Shown: positions 37,438 through 47,051, numbered from the stretch's first letter. The stretch is DNA of 64,000 nt from Robiginitalea sp. SC105 (GCF_014243345.1 NZ_JACLZF010000001.1:186001-250000); one strand, 5' to 3'. Numbers and translations are program-made. Notes: generated by a model not told the origin, from the letters alone.

Positions 37438-38502
37438 ATGTTCCTTTTCGACATCCACCTTGACCTTGCCATGAATGCCATGGAATGGAACCGGGACCTC
37501 ACCCGTCCCATAGGGGAAATCCGCCGGCGGGAAGCGGGCCTTGCCGATAAACCGGACCGGGGCCAGGGGACTGTCTGTTTTCCGGAGATGCGACGGGGGT
37601 CCATCGGCCTTTGCGTCGCGACGCTCATAGCCCGGCACGTGAAAATGGGAAACCCGCTGCCGGGGTGGCATTCCCCGGCCCAGGCATGGGCCCAAACCCA
37701 GGGACAGCTCGCCTGGTACCAGGAGATGGAGCGACAGGGACACCTGCGCTGCATCACCTCTGCAAACCTGCTGGAAGAGCATGTGCGCAACTGGGAGGAC
37801 GGGGATACTTCCGGGCCGATTGGCTACGTGCTGAGCCTGGAAGGCGCCGACTCCATTGTGGAGCCCCGACTGCTGCAACGCTCCTGGGATATGGGATTGA
37901 GGATACTCGGCCCTGCCCACTACGGCCCGGGCACCTATGCCCGTGGGACACATGCCAAAGGAGGCCTGGGAGCCCAGGGACGGGAGCTCCTGCAGGAGAT
38001 GGACCGCCTGGGCATGATCCTGGACGTCACCCACCTCAGCGATGAAAGCTTCTGGGAGGCCCTCGAATGTTTCAAAGGCCCCGTTTGGGCCAGCCATTCG
38101 AACTCACGGACCCTGGTGCCCGACCAGCGGCAATTTTCGGACGAGCAGTTCCGGGCCCTCCTCACACGCGGGGCAGTCATCGGGACAGCCCTGGATGCCT
38201 GGATGCTCGTGCCTGGTTGGATAAAAAGGGAATCGCACCCGGATACCACCGATGTCCGGCTGAAACACGTGGCAGACCATATACAGTACCTGTGCGACCT
38301 TGCGGGGAATACCCGGCATGCGGCCCTGGGCACGGACCTGGACGGGGGCTTTGGCCGCGAACAGGGGCCCTCGGACCTGGACACGATTGCAGACTTGCAG
38401 CAATTGGTCCCCTTGCTCGAAGAACGCGGGTTTTCCGGGGAGGACATCGCCGGCATCTTCCACGGCAATGCGATCCGTTTTCTGAAGGCCGCCTGGCGTT
38501 GA
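37438..38502 (+). CDS. Membrane-dipeptidase-like enzyme (peptidase family M19)
   Basis: 354 residues from the ATG at 37438; the frame is open well upstream but that part is an artefact. M19 zinc-site landmarks: FDIHLDLAMN (His7, Asp9), LSLEGADSI (bridging Glu near 138), LDVTHLSDESF, WASHSNSR and LGTDLDGGFG. No signal peptide is visible, so it is probably cytoplasmic. M19 enzymes cleave dipeptides, often with a D-residue at the C-terminal side. With the permease, RidA and the PLP enzyme it could release and consume D-amino acids; that pathway is inferred. Confidence 0.85.
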   Translation: MFLFDIHLDLAMNAMEWNRDLTRPIGEIRRREAGLADKPDRGQGTVCFPEMRRGSIGLCVATLIARHVKMGNPLPGWHSPAQAWAQTQGQLAWYQEMERQGHLRCITSANLLEEHVRNWEDGDTSGPIGYVLSLEGADSIVEPRLLQRSWDMGLRILGPAHYGPGTYARGTHAKGGLGAQGRELLQEMDRLGMILDVTHLSDESFWEALECFKGPVWASHSNSRTLVPDQRQFSDEQFRALLTRGAVIGTALDAWMLVPGWIKRESHPDTTDVRLKHVADHIQYLCDLAGNTRHAALGTDLDGGFGREQGPSDLDTIADLQQLVPLLEERGFSGEDIAGIFHGNAIRFLKAAWR

Positions 38503-38596
38503 CCGCCTGCAGGTTCCCGGCATTTGATCTAATTTAACAGCAATTTATATCGGTCCGGCAAGGTATTTGCTACTTTTACGGCATGCGTAAGAAGCT

Positions 38597-39238
38597 ATGC
38601 GTATAGTCTATTTCTTCCTGGTGCTCCTACTTTGCGGGGCAGGGGCGAAAGCCCAGACGGATGTCCCACAGACCCGCAGGCTGGATATTTCGGCCGAGCC
38701 GGACAAGGATGTCACAGTCAAACCCGACGGACTCCCCGCACCAAACCTTCTCGACAAAAAACCAGAATATGACCTGGGGTTGTCCGACCGGAAAAACACG
38801 GTACGGATGCTGCCCGAACGCGACCTGAAGCAGGCAGGCCACGACCTGGTACTCAAACCGAAGATCGGGGAAACCGAAAAAGGATCCTCCGGAAAGCATT
38901 TTGGGGATATGTACCTGGGCGATGTTAAAACCTCCTCAAAGTTCGTGGGCGTTGTATGCCGCGACCACGAATTTGTGGACGGAGACCGGGTGCGCATCCT
39001 GGTAAACGGCGTGGTGGCAGACCCGAACATCCTGCTGACCGGAGCCTTCAAAGGCGTAAACCTGGAGCTGGACAAGGGGTTCAACCGAATCGATTTCGAA
39101 GCCCTGAACCAGGGTTCCACCGGCCCAAATACCGCACAGGTGGACGTCTATGACGACAAGGGCCAACTGATCTACTCCAACAAGTGGCTGTTGTCAACGG
39201 GTTCCAAGGCCAGCCTGATCATCGTCAAGGACGAATAG
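38597..39238 (+). CDS. Secreted protein of unknown function
   Basis: 213 residues. Signal peptide MRIVYFFLVLLLCGAGAKAQ, cleavage after AKA. The mature part is a proline-rich stretch (about 25-100) followed by a compact beta-like domain (VGVVCRDHEFVDGDRVRILVNG, then FNRIDFEALNQGSTGPNTAQ; cores DHEFVDGDRVRILVNG and FNRIDFEALNQG), similar to domains I see in other Bacteroidota secreted proteins. No catalytic motif. It stands alone between two operons, converging with the acylase gene with a 3-nt gap. Confidence 0.6.
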   Translation: MRIVYFFLVLLLCGAGAKAQTDVPQTRRLDISAEPDKDVTVKPDGLPAPNLLDKKPEYDLGLSDRKNTVRMLPERDLKQAGHDLVLKPKIGETEKGSSGKHFGDMYLGDVKTSSKFVGVVCRDHEFVDGDRVRILVNGVVADPNILLTGAFKGVNLELDKGFNRIDFEALNQGSTGPNTAQVDVYDDKGQLIYSNKWLLSTGSKASLIIVKDE

Positions 39239-39241
39239 GCG

Positions 39242-41428
39242 CTACTTTTCCCGGTGCCCCGGGCGATAGGTTTCCTCCGCCCTGGCCACCACATCCTCAC
39301 GGTAATAAGGCACATCCTTGAATTCCGCACGGCGGTACATCTGCGCCTGATCGTCGAAATGGGGCGACTCCGGGTCCCCGCTCTGACCGCCTGCCAGCAG
39401 CGATTTGGCCTGCACCTTCTCCCCGAATTCCACCACAGCCACGAAACTGTTGCCGCGGGTCCCGTAGATCCTTTTGGTGCCGTTGTCGTACCGCGCCCCG
39501 AAAGCGGCCAGGGCACCCCATCGCCCGGAGGCCAGCCCGATGGGAAGGCTGGGTTTACCGTCGTCGAATGGCTGGCGCAGCTCCCCGTTGATCCGCTGGT
39601 ACCTGTTGACCTCCCCCCAGGGGAGTTCCCAGCTCCCAAAATCCGCATTGAGCTGGTCGACCACCCGGCTGAATACCTGCAAACGCTCTTCCGGGGGGGA
39701 GGCCGCCCCCAGGTATTCCATCAGTTCCATATCGCTGTTTATCCCCTCCGGCCGGTTGGCGGACCGCCCATATTGGGTGCCGTAAAAATGGGCCAGGGTC
39801 ATTGCCACACTCGTTTCGGAGGTCCGGAAATCCCAACCGGCGAGTACCCGGATGGGCGCCTCCAGGGCGGGGTATTCGCTGCCATGCGTTTTATAGGCCT
39901 CCACCAGGCCGGGGATCAGCACCTCAAAGGCCGGGAGGGTCGGTTCATACGCCAGGGAGATGAGGCTGTCGAGGGTATATCCCGAGCGGCCGGTAAGCAG
40001 CCGGATGGCGTGGATCCCCCGGAAGTTCTCTCGGTCCAGGGACATATACTCCGGGTAATCTTCCCGATTGGGGCTGAATTCCAGGGCGGCCGTATAGGGG
40101 GTGGAATTGCAGTTCTGTATCCAGCCATTGGCCGGGTTGAGGATCAGGATGTTTTCATCCACCGAGTGCAGCCCCTGCCAGTCTGTTGCGGGGTCGCTCC
40201 CGTCTACCGGCTCCCGGTAATCAAAAGCCGGACTGCGCCTGGGGATAAAGTTCCCGTGGAAGTAGGCAATGTTGCCTTCGGCATCGGCGTAGACCGTATT
40301 GTTCGAGGAATTCGTGCGGATATCCATCATTTCCCGGAACCCCTTGTACCCCTCCTGTTTGGTCCGCACAAAGGACTGCTCCAAAGCCCTCGCCGGGTCC
40401 CACATCATGGCCGTAGCCACGGGCTGCCCGTCTGAAAGATGGGTCAGCGGCCCGTGGTGGGTGCGGTAAATGGGGAAGGTACGCCGGGACATGCTGTCCC
40501 CTGCCCGGTAGCTCAGGGTGACTTCCGATTGGGCCACCGGCCGCAGCTCCTCCCCGTACCGGTACAGCAGGCGGTCTCCCGTTTCCTCGACCACCTCCCG
40601 GAATTCATCCAGGACATCCGTGTAGGTGGAGGTATGCATCCAACCAGTTTTTTCGTTAAAGCCCTGGTAGATAAAAAACTGCCCCCAGGTTACCGCCCCG
40701 TAGGCATTCAGGCCTTCCTCACTTACCGCATGGATTTCCCCACGGAAATAAAAAGAAGTATGCGGGTTGATCAGCAACATCGGATTTCCCGAAGCCGTCA
40801 GCGCCCCCGAAATGGCGATGCCGTTGGACCCCTGGGGCTCGAGTTCCGCTTCCTTTTTGCCGGCTTCCTGCAGCCGGGCCTCCGGAAATTCGATTCCAGC
40901 CTCGTACCAGGCGGCGATTTTGTCCGTGTTGACCCGTTCGATATCCCCGCCAATGGAACCTTCGCTGAAATACATGGGCATCCAGGGCTCAAACCGCGTA
41001 AGCAGTTTTGGCGTCACCTCCGGGTGGGTATAGAGGTAATAGTTGATCCCATCCGCAAAGGCCTCGCAAAGTTCCCGGAGCCAGGGCGGGCTGTTTTCAT
41101 AGGCGGCCATGGCCTCCTCCCGGCTCATGAACATCCTTGCGCGCAGGTCGCTGTAAAGCGCCTCCTTCCCCTCGACTTCCGCAAGGCGCCCGATCGCCCA
41201 GATATAGTTGCGCTCCACCCGGTTGAAATCGTCCTCGCACTGGGCGTAGAGCATCCCGAATACCGCATCGGCATCGGTCTTCCCGTAAATGTGGGGCACG
41301 CCAAAATCGTCCCGGTATATGGTAATCCTTTCGGCCTGTTCCTCCCATCTGGCAACTTCGGGGTCGGTGGTTGCCGGGTTACAGGCAAACTGGAGTATTG
41401 CCAGTCCCAGCAGCAGAGCGTATTTCAT
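39242..41428 (-). CDS. Penicillin acylase-family (Ntn hydrolase) lipoprotein
   Basis: 728 residues from the ATG at 41428 (LQFAC lipobox, Cys16); the longer frame to 41521 is not signal-like. Layout: an A-chain with DDFGVPHIYGKTDADAVFG near residue 40 (core GVPHIYGKTDADA), then the self-cleavage site QGSNGIAISG with Ser201 as the N-terminal nucleophile of the B-chain, and LLINPHTSF downstream. The site is intact, so autoprocessing is expected. Family members cleave amides from penicillins, N-acyl-homoserine lactones or other acyl amino acids; the true substrate is unknown. It diverges from the rseC-rnf operon. Confidence 0.9.
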   Translation of the reverse strand: MKYALLLGLAILQFACNPATTDPEVARWEEQAERITIYRDDFGVPHIYGKTDADAVFGMLYAQCEDDFNRVERNYIWAIGRLAEVEGKEALYSDLRARMFMSREEAMAAYENSPPWLRELCEAFADGINYYLYTHPEVTPKLLTRFEPWMPMYFSEGSIGGDIERVNTDKIAAWYEAGIEFPEARLQEAGKKEAELEPQGSNGIAISGALTASGNPMLLINPHTSFYFRGEIHAVSEEGLNAYGAVTWGQFFIYQGFNEKTGWMHTSTYTDVLDEFREVVEETGDRLLYRYGEELRPVAQSEVTLSYRAGDSMSRRTFPIYRTHHGPLTHLSDGQPVATAMMWDPARALEQSFVRTKQEGYKGFREMMDIRTNSSNNTVYADAEGNIAYFHGNFIPRRSPAFDYREPVDGSDPATDWQGLHSVDENILILNPANGWIQNCNSTPYTAALEFSPNREDYPEYMSLDRENFRGIHAIRLLTGRSGYTLDSLISLAYEPTLPAFEVLIPGLVEAYKTHGSEYPALEAPIRVLAGWDFRTSETSVAMTLAHFYGTQYGRSANRPEGINSDMELMEYLGAASPPEERLQVFSRVVDQLNADFGSWELPWGEVNRYQRINGELRQPFDDGKPSLPIGLASGRWGALAAFGARYDNGTKRIYGTRGNSFVAVVEFGEKVQAKSLLAGGQSGDPESPHFDDQAQMYRRAEFKDVPYYREDVVARAEETYRPGHREK

Positions 41429-41585
41429 GATAAGTTTTGGGAAAAAGATACGGAAATTCCCCCTGAGGGCCTGAGGCTTCCCGACCGGTCGGTTCCCGTG
41501 TATTTCTTCCCCCGCTGACATTTGTCATGAAATAGCATAAGTAAATGATATAGATTCACTTAGCGAATCATTCGCGCGGATTACC

Positions 41586-42014
41586 ATGGAAGCCAGTCAA
41601 TTACAGCCCAAAGCCTATACCCACCCGGGGAGGATTGCCCGTACGGACGGCAGTTCGGTCACCGTATTGCTGGAAGGCAACCTCCATTGTGAAACGTGTC
41701 ATGCACGGGGAGCCTGCGGCATTTCGGAGGCATCCCCGAGGCAGGTCCGGATATCCGACCCCGGCATTGCCTGTGAAATCGGTGAGCCGGTTACCCTGGT
41801 CCTGCGGAAGGGGTTGGGACGTACGGCCGTTTTCTGGGCCTATGTCTTTCCCTTCCTGCTCATGGTGCTGACCCTCCTCGCTGCGTCCGCATTTATGGCG
41901 GAATGGCTGGCTGGCACATTGTCCCTGCTGGTCCTGCTGCCCTATTATGCCTCCCTGTACCTGTTGAGGGGGTATTTCAGGAATAAATTCAGGATAGAGA
42001 TCCTGAAAAATTGA
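41586..42014 (+). CDS. RseC/MucC-family protein (SoxR-reducing-type)
   Basis: 142 residues: N-terminal cytoplasmic part with a cysteine cluster (HCETCHARGACG, residues 34-45), two membrane helices (about 82-100 and 103-123). RseC proteins accompany Rnf complexes and take part in redox reduction of SoxR in enterobacteria. The gene begins the rnf operon and its TGA overlaps the TTG-open frame of rnfB, whose real ATG is at 42020. Upstream a 5-bp inverted repeat GATTC/GAATC (41553-41569) lies just before the start. Confidence 0.85.
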   Translation: MEASQLQPKAYTHPGRIARTDGSSVTVLLEGNLHCETCHARGACGISEASPRQVRISDPGIACEIGEPVTLVLRKGLGRTAVFWAYVFPFLLMVLTLLAASAFMAEWLAGTLSLLVLLPYYASLYLLRGYFRNKFRIEILKN

Positions 42015-42019
42015 CGATT

Positions 42020-42910
42020 ATGACGGACTCCATCTTAAATAGTGTGCTCCTACTGGCCGGCCTCGGGACCCTGGCAGCCCTGATCCTGTATCTGGTGTCC
42101 AAAAGGTTCTATGTCTTCGATGACCCGATGATTGGCCGGGTGGAGGAATTGCTGCCTGCTGCCAACTGTGCGGGCTGCGGTTCCCCTGGGTGCCGGGCAT
42201 TTGCCGAGAAACTGGTGAAATCGGAGGATATCTCGGATCTGTTCTGCCCGGTTGGCGGCAATGAGGTCATGAAACTCGTGGCGGAAGCCCTTGGGAAAGA
42301 GGTCGTGGAGAAAGACCCCACCGTGGCGGTCGTACGCTGCCAGGGAAGCTGTGAGGTCCGCCCCAAAACCACGGTATACCAGGGACCCAGGACTTGCGCC
42401 ATCTCCGCCCTCATCTACAGTGGGGAAACCGATTGCCAGTATGGCTGCCTGGGGGATGGGGATTGTGTGGCGGCCTGCAAGTTCGACGCCATGTACATGG
42501 ATGAAGCCACGGGGCTTCCCGTGGTCATCACCGATAAGTGCACCTCCTGTGGGATGTGCGTCGAGGCCTGCCCGCGCGATATCATCGAGATGCGGCCCAA
42601 AAAAAAGCGGGACCTGAAGATTTATGTCGGCTGCCTGAACGAAGAAAAGGGGGGGATCGCGAAAAGGGCTTGTTCGGTTGCCTGCATCGGATGTTCCAAA
42701 TGCCTGGATGTCTGCCCCAAGGAAGCTATTGTCATCGAAAACAACCTGGCCTATATCGACCCGGCTTATTGTACGCTCTGCCGGAAATGCGTACCGGTGT
42801 GCCCCACCCATTCCATCATCGAGACCAATTTCCCCCCGAGAAAGGAGAAAAACCCGGTGGCCGATACCCTGGCGGGCGATCAGGGGGTTAAATCTGGAAG
42901 TGATGCTTAG
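42020..42910 (+). CDS. rnfB: Ion-translocating ferredoxin oxidoreductase subunit B
   Basis: 296 residues from the ATG at 42020. One N-terminal membrane helix, then the RnfB cluster motif CAGCGSPGCRAFAEK with the later FCPVGG, followed by several 4Fe-4S binding sites: CQYGCLGDGDCVAAC, CTSCGMCVEACP, CIGCSKCLDVCP and CTLCRKCVPVCP. It is the entry point of electrons from ferredoxin. It sits between the RseC-like gene and rnfC and overlaps rnfC by 8 nt. Confidence 0.95.
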   Translation: MTDSILNSVLLLAGLGTLAALILYLVSKRFYVFDDPMIGRVEELLPAANCAGCGSPGCRAFAEKLVKSEDISDLFCPVGGNEVMKLVAEALGKEVVEKDPTVAVVRCQGSCEVRPKTTVYQGPRTCAISALIYSGETDCQYGCLGDGDCVAACKFDAMYMDEATGLPVVITDKCTSCGMCVEACPRDIIEMRPKKKRDLKIYVGCLNEEKGGIAKRACSVACIGCSKCLDVCPKEAIVIENNLAYIDPAYCTLCRKCVPVCPTHSIIETNFPPRKEKNPVADTLAGDQGVKSGSDA

Positions 42911-44237
42911 AACATTCCCAAAAGGGGGTATCCATCCCCCGGAAAACAAACTGACTTCGGGCAGGCCCATCCGGCGGTTGCCTTTGCCAAAAGAGGTCTA
43001 TGTGCCGGTTTCGCAACACATCGGCATCCCGGCCGAAATCGTCGTGGACCGGAAGGATAAGGTACAGCGGGGTCAGGTCATCGCAAAATCCGGGGGTTTT
43101 GTCTCTTCAAATATCCATGCGCCGGTATCGGGCACCGTAACCAAACTCGACAAGATCATCGACACCCGGGGCTATAAGAAGCAGTGTATCGTAATCCGTA
43201 CCGACCCCAGGGACCCCTCCAACCTGGAAGAGGCCAACTATCCCTTGATAGATGAAATCACTACAGAACCATCGGAAATCCTGGAGCGGATTTCCCAATC
43301 CGGGATCGTGGGGCTTGGGGGGGCCACCTTTCCCTCCCACGTAAAATTACATCTCCGGGAAGGGCAACACCTGGATTGCCTGATCATCAACGGGGTCGAA
43401 TGCGAACCCTACCTGACGGCAGACCACCGGCTCATGCTGGAGAAAGGCCCGGAGATCCTGGTGGGAATCCGCATCCTCATGCACGCCCTTGGCGTACCCC
43501 GGGCGATAATCGGTATTGAAAACAACAAAAGAGACGCCATCGCCATCTTCGGGGAACTCACCCGTGGCAACCCGGACATCCGGGTGGCAGCCTTACAGGT
43601 AAAATACCCGCAGGGCGGGGAAAAACAACTGGTTCGCGCCCTGCTGAACCGGGAGGTTCCTAAAAACGGACTCCCCCTGGATGTTGGGGTCGTCGTCCAC
43701 AATGTGGGCACCATCTTTGCCATCTACCAGGCGGTGCAGCACAACCGCCCGCTCACCGAGCGCGTGGTTACGGTTACCGGCAAACGACTGGCAAACCCTT
43801 CGAATTTCTGGGTGAGGATAGGCACCCCGGTCGCCGACCTGATTGCGGCTGCAGGGGGGCTGCCGGAAGGAACCCGGAAGATTGTCAGCGGGGGCCCCAT
43901 GATGGGGAAAGCCCTGAAAAGCACCGACGTGCCCGTCACCAAGGGCACCTCGGGTATCCTGATTATCCCCGAAGATGAAGCCAGCCGGGGCGAACCGGCA
44001 GCCTGCATCCGGTGCGGGGAATGCGTCAGCGTATGCCCGATGGGCCTGGAGCCCCACCTGCTGATGAACCTGACGGAGAAAAGCATGTTCAAGCGGGCAG
44101 CGGCCGAGGATATCCTCACCTGTATTGAATGTGGTTCCTGCAGCTATGTCTGCCCATCGCACCGGCCGCTCCTGGATTATATCCGCTTCGGGAAGAGTAT
44201 CACAAAACAACTGGAGCCCAAAAATCCCGCACCATGA
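42903..44237 (+). CDS. rnfC: Ion-translocating ferredoxin oxidoreductase subunit C
   Basis: 444 residues from the ATG at 42903. Peripheral subunit that binds FMN and NAD(H), as in NuoF-like proteins: the region LGGATFPSHVKLHLRE and INGVECEPYLTADHRLM are typical, and two 4Fe-4S motifs lie near the end (CIRCGECVSVCPMG, CIECGSCSYVCPSH). It is shorter than gammaproteobacterial RnfC because the long C-terminal repeat tail is absent. Stop and next start overlap as ATGA. Confidence 0.95.
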   Translation: MLRTFPKGGIHPPENKLTSGRPIRRLPLPKEVYVPVSQHIGIPAEIVVDRKDKVQRGQVIAKSGGFVSSNIHAPVSGTVTKLDKIIDTRGYKKQCIVIRTDPRDPSNLEEANYPLIDEITTEPSEILERISQSGIVGLGGATFPSHVKLHLREGQHLDCLIINGVECEPYLTADHRLMLEKGPEILVGIRILMHALGVPRAIIGIENNKRDAIAIFGELTRGNPDIRVAALQVKYPQGGEKQLVRALLNREVPKNGLPLDVGVVVHNVGTIFAIYQAVQHNRPLTERVVTVTGKRLANPSNFWVRIGTPVADLIAAAGGLPEGTRKIVSGGPMMGKALKSTDVPVTKGTSGILIIPEDEASRGEPAACIRCGECVSVCPMGLEPHLLMNLTEKSMFKRAAAEDILTCIECGSCSYVCPSHRPLLDYIRFGKSITKQLEPKNPAP

Positions 44238-45244
44238 GCGACGCCCCCATCATCGTATCTGCCTCCCCTCATGTACATTCGGACCGCACCTCCCGGAAAC
44301 TGATGTACGATGTGGTCATCGCCCTGGTTCCGGCTTTCCTCGTATCGGTTTACGTATTCGGAATCCCGGCACTGATTACCACGGTAACCGCAGTGGCAGC
44401 CTGTCTGATTTTTGAATACCTCATTCAGAAGTATTTAATGAAAGTCCCGGTGACGATAGCCGACGGTTCGGCCCTGATCACAGGGATCCTGCTCGCCTTC
44501 AACCTGCCGGCAGGCATCCCCCTTTGGATGATCGCCGTCGGGGGCCTGGTCGCCATCGGTATAGCGAAACTGTCCTTTGGGGGGCTGGGCTACAACGTCT
44601 TCAACCCCGCCATGGCCGGGCGGGTGTTCCTGTTGGTATCCTTCCCGGTTCAAATGACCTTGTGGCCTACTGCACTGGAGAATAATACCTCCCTGGTGGA
44701 TGCCATTACCGGGGCCACACCGCTTGGGATGATAAAGGAAGGTGTGCAATACGGGCAGAGCATGAGCGAGATCAGTGCTTCCCTGCCTTCCGCCCTGGAG
44801 ATGTTCCTGGGGGTGACCGGGGGGTCCCTGGGGGAAATGTCTGCCCTTGCCTTGCTTTTAGGGGGTGCTTACCTGATTATCAGGCGCGTGATCTCCTGGC
44901 ACATTCCGGTAACCGTACTGGCTACCATTGCGGTAATGACGGCCATTTTCTGGTGGCTGGACCCGGAGCACTATGCCAATCCGCTGATCCATATACTTTC
45001 CGGGGGGGCAATTTTAGGCGCATTCTACATGGCAACAGACCTGGTGACCAGCCCGGTAACCAAAAAAGGCATGGTGGTCTTTGCGGTGGGTATCGGGGCG
45101 CTTACGGTGGTCATCCGGTTATTCGGGGCCTACCCGGAGGGCATCTCCTTTGCCATCCTGATCATGAACGCATTTGTACCGCTGATCAATACCTATTTCA
45201 AACCCAGGAGGTTCGGGTCCCGGATAAAAGCAAAGATGCTATGA
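44234..45244 (+). CDS. rnfD: Ion-translocating ferredoxin oxidoreductase subunit D
   Basis: 336 residues from the ATG at 44234. Polytopic membrane subunit with about nine helices; the covalent FMN site is the Thr in ITGATPLGM (near residue 160), and GLGYNVFNPAMAGRVFL is the other family landmark. With RnfG it carries flavins across the membrane side of the complex. Overlaps rnfC and rnfG by ATGA junctions. Confidence 0.95.
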   Translation: MSDAPIIVSASPHVHSDRTSRKLMYDVVIALVPAFLVSVYVFGIPALITTVTAVAACLIFEYLIQKYLMKVPVTIADGSALITGILLAFNLPAGIPLWMIAVGGLVAIGIAKLSFGGLGYNVFNPAMAGRVFLLVSFPVQMTLWPTALENNTSLVDAITGATPLGMIKEGVQYGQSMSEISASLPSALEMFLGVTGGSLGEMSALALLLGGAYLIIRRVISWHIPVTVLATIAVMTAIFWWLDPEHYANPLIHILSGGAILGAFYMATDLVTSPVTKKGMVVFAVGIGALTVVIRLFGAYPEGISFAILIMNAFVPLINTYFKPRRFGSRIKAKML

Positions 45245-45840
45245 CTGCACAAAAGAAAGATTCCACATTGATCAACATGGTGCTGGCACTTTTTATCATC
45301 ACCGGGGCAGCCGGTTTGTCCCTTGGATATGTCAATGAACTTACCCGGGGGCCAAAGGCAGCGGCGAAACTGGCCAGGAAAGTCCAGGCGGTGGAAACGG
45401 TATTGCCGGAATTCGATAACCAGCCCGTGTCGGAGGTGGTCAGGGTAATGGCCGGGGAACCCGGAGACAGCACTGAAATCTATCCCGCCTACCTGCAGGG
45501 GGAATTCGTGGGGGCGGCAGTGACAGGCGCCTCGGAAAAGGGTTACAACGGCCTGATCCGCCTACTGGTGGGCTTTCATGCCGATGGAAGCATGGAGAAT
45601 ATCGCAGTTTTGGAACAAAAGGAAACCCCCGGGCTGGGCACCAAAATGAAAGGCGAACGTTTTCTGCGCCAATTCCGGGGGAAAGATCCATCGGAATTTG
45701 AGTTGAAAGCCGTCAAGGACGGGGGGGACGTAGATGCGCTGACCGGGGCCACCATCACCACCCGGGCGTTTTCAGAGGCGGTGCAACAGGCCTGCGAAGC
45801 ATACAGGGGATACAAAGAATCCCTGCCAACCGAAAATTGA
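45241..45840 (+). CDS. rnfG: Ion-translocating ferredoxin oxidoreductase subunit G
   Basis: 199 residues. One N-terminal membrane helix and a periplasmic flavin domain. The covalent FMN acceptor is in DALTGATITTRAF (SGATxT-type motif, near residue 165). The segment LEQKETPGLGTKM is typical of the FMN-binding domain. Starts within the rnfD stop, six bases before rnfE. Confidence 0.95.
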   Translation: MTAQKKDSTLINMVLALFIITGAAGLSLGYVNELTRGPKAAAKLARKVQAVETVLPEFDNQPVSEVVRVMAGEPGDSTEIYPAYLQGEFVGAAVTGASEKGYNGLIRLLVGFHADGSMENIAVLEQKETPGLGTKMKGERFLRQFRGKDPSEFELKAVKDGGDVDALTGATITTRAFSEAVQQACEAYRGYKESLPTEN

Positions 45841-45846
45841 GCGGAC

Positions 45847-46452
45847 ATGAGCAATGCATCCAAATACAAAAGCACATTCCTGAGGGGTATCATCCGGGAG
45901 AACCCCGTATTTGTCATGTTGCTGGGGATGTGCCCCACCCTGGGGGTGACCTCATCGGCATTCAACGGCCTGGGGATGGGGGTGGCCACCTTATTCGTGC
46001 TCCTGATGTCAAATACGGTGGTTTCCCTTGTAAAATCGCAGATTCCGGCCAAGGTGCGCATCCCCGCATTCATCGTGATCATCGCGGCCTTCGTTACGGT
46101 GGTGGAAATGATCCTGGAAGCCTATATCCCCCTCCTCTATGAACAACTCGGGATCTTTATACCGCTTATCGTGGTCAATTGCCTGATCCTTGGGAGGGCG
46201 GAAGCCTTCGCTTCAAAGCACTCCGTGGCATCCTCCGCAGTCGACGCACTGGGGATGGGGTTGGGGTTTACGATGGCACTCACGGTCCTGGGGGGCACCC
46301 GGGAGATCCTGGGAAGCGGAAGTTTGTTCGGGTTCCCCTTTGTAGGGGAGGAAGCGAACATGCTGATCCTGTTCATCCTGCCCCCGGGCGCATTTATCGC
46401 TCTGGCCTACCTGGCTGCAGTATTTAACAAACTAACCCGTAAAATAGCATAA
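45847..46452 (+). CDS. rnfE: Ion-translocating ferredoxin oxidoreductase subunit E
   Basis: 201 residues, about six membrane helices. Hallmarks: RENPVFVMLLGMCPTLGVTSSA, where the conserved cysteine of the membrane Fe-S site sits in GMCPTLG, and IPLIVVNCLILGRAEAFAS (core VVNCLILGRAEAFA), the second cysteine. It pairs with RnfA as pseudo-symmetric halves of the ion path. Confidence 0.95.
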   Translation: MSNASKYKSTFLRGIIRENPVFVMLLGMCPTLGVTSSAFNGLGMGVATLFVLLMSNTVVSLVKSQIPAKVRIPAFIVIIAAFVTVVEMILEAYIPLLYEQLGIFIPLIVVNCLILGRAEAFASKHSVASSAVDALGMGLGFTMALTVLGGTREILGSGSLFGFPFVGEEANMLILFILPPGAFIALAYLAAVFNKLTRKIA

Positions 46453-46453
46453 G

Positions 46454-47029
46454 ATGGAATTCTGGGTCATTTTTGTCGGTGCCGTATTTGTGAATAACAT
46501 CGTACTGTCCCAGTTCCTGGGGATCTGCCCGTTTTTAGGGGTATCCAGCAAGGTATCCACCTCCCTGGGAATGGCTGCGGCCGTCCTTTTTGTGATGACT
46601 ATCGCCACCACGGTCACGTATTTGCTGCACCAGTATATCCTGGTACCCATGGGCCTGGAATACCTGCGGACGATTGCGTTTATACTGGTCATAGCAGCCC
46701 TGGTCCAGATGGTGGAGATTGTCTTAAAGAAAGTCAGTCCGTCCCTCTACCAGGCCCTCGGGGTATTCCTGCCGCTGATCACCACCAATTGCGCAGTGCT
46801 TGGGGTCGCCATCCTGGCCCTTGGGATGGAAGACGGGAATTTGATCAAGGCGGTATTCTTTGCCGTATCCAGTTCGGCAGGCTTTGCCCTGGCGCTGATC
46901 GTTTTTGCCAGCATCCGCGAATACCTGGAACTGGCAGACCTGCCCGAAGGCATGAAAGGGGTCCCCATCAACCTGCTTGTGGCAGGCTTGCTGTCCCTGG
47001 CCTTCCTCGGGTTTGCCAACCTGGTCTAG
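46454..47029 (+). CDS. rnfA: Ion-translocating ferredoxin oxidoreductase subunit A
   Basis: 191 residues, six membrane helices. SQFLGICPFLGVSS and PLITTNCAVLGVAIL hold the two conserved cysteines that with RnfE make the buried Fe-S site. Last gene of the operon (order rseC-like, B, C, D, G, E, A). It converges with korB across 22 nt with no visible terminator. Confidence 0.95.
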   Translation: MEFWVIFVGAVFVNNIVLSQFLGICPFLGVSSKVSTSLGMAAAVLFVMTIATTVTYLLHQYILVPMGLEYLRTIAFILVIAALVQMVEIVLKKVSPSLYQALGVFLPLITTNCAVLGVAILALGMEDGNLIKAVFFAVSSSAGFALALIVFASIREYLELADLPEGMKGVPINLLVAGLLSLAFLGFANLV

Positions 47030-47051
47030 AAGCGGGGTATCCGTCTTAAGG

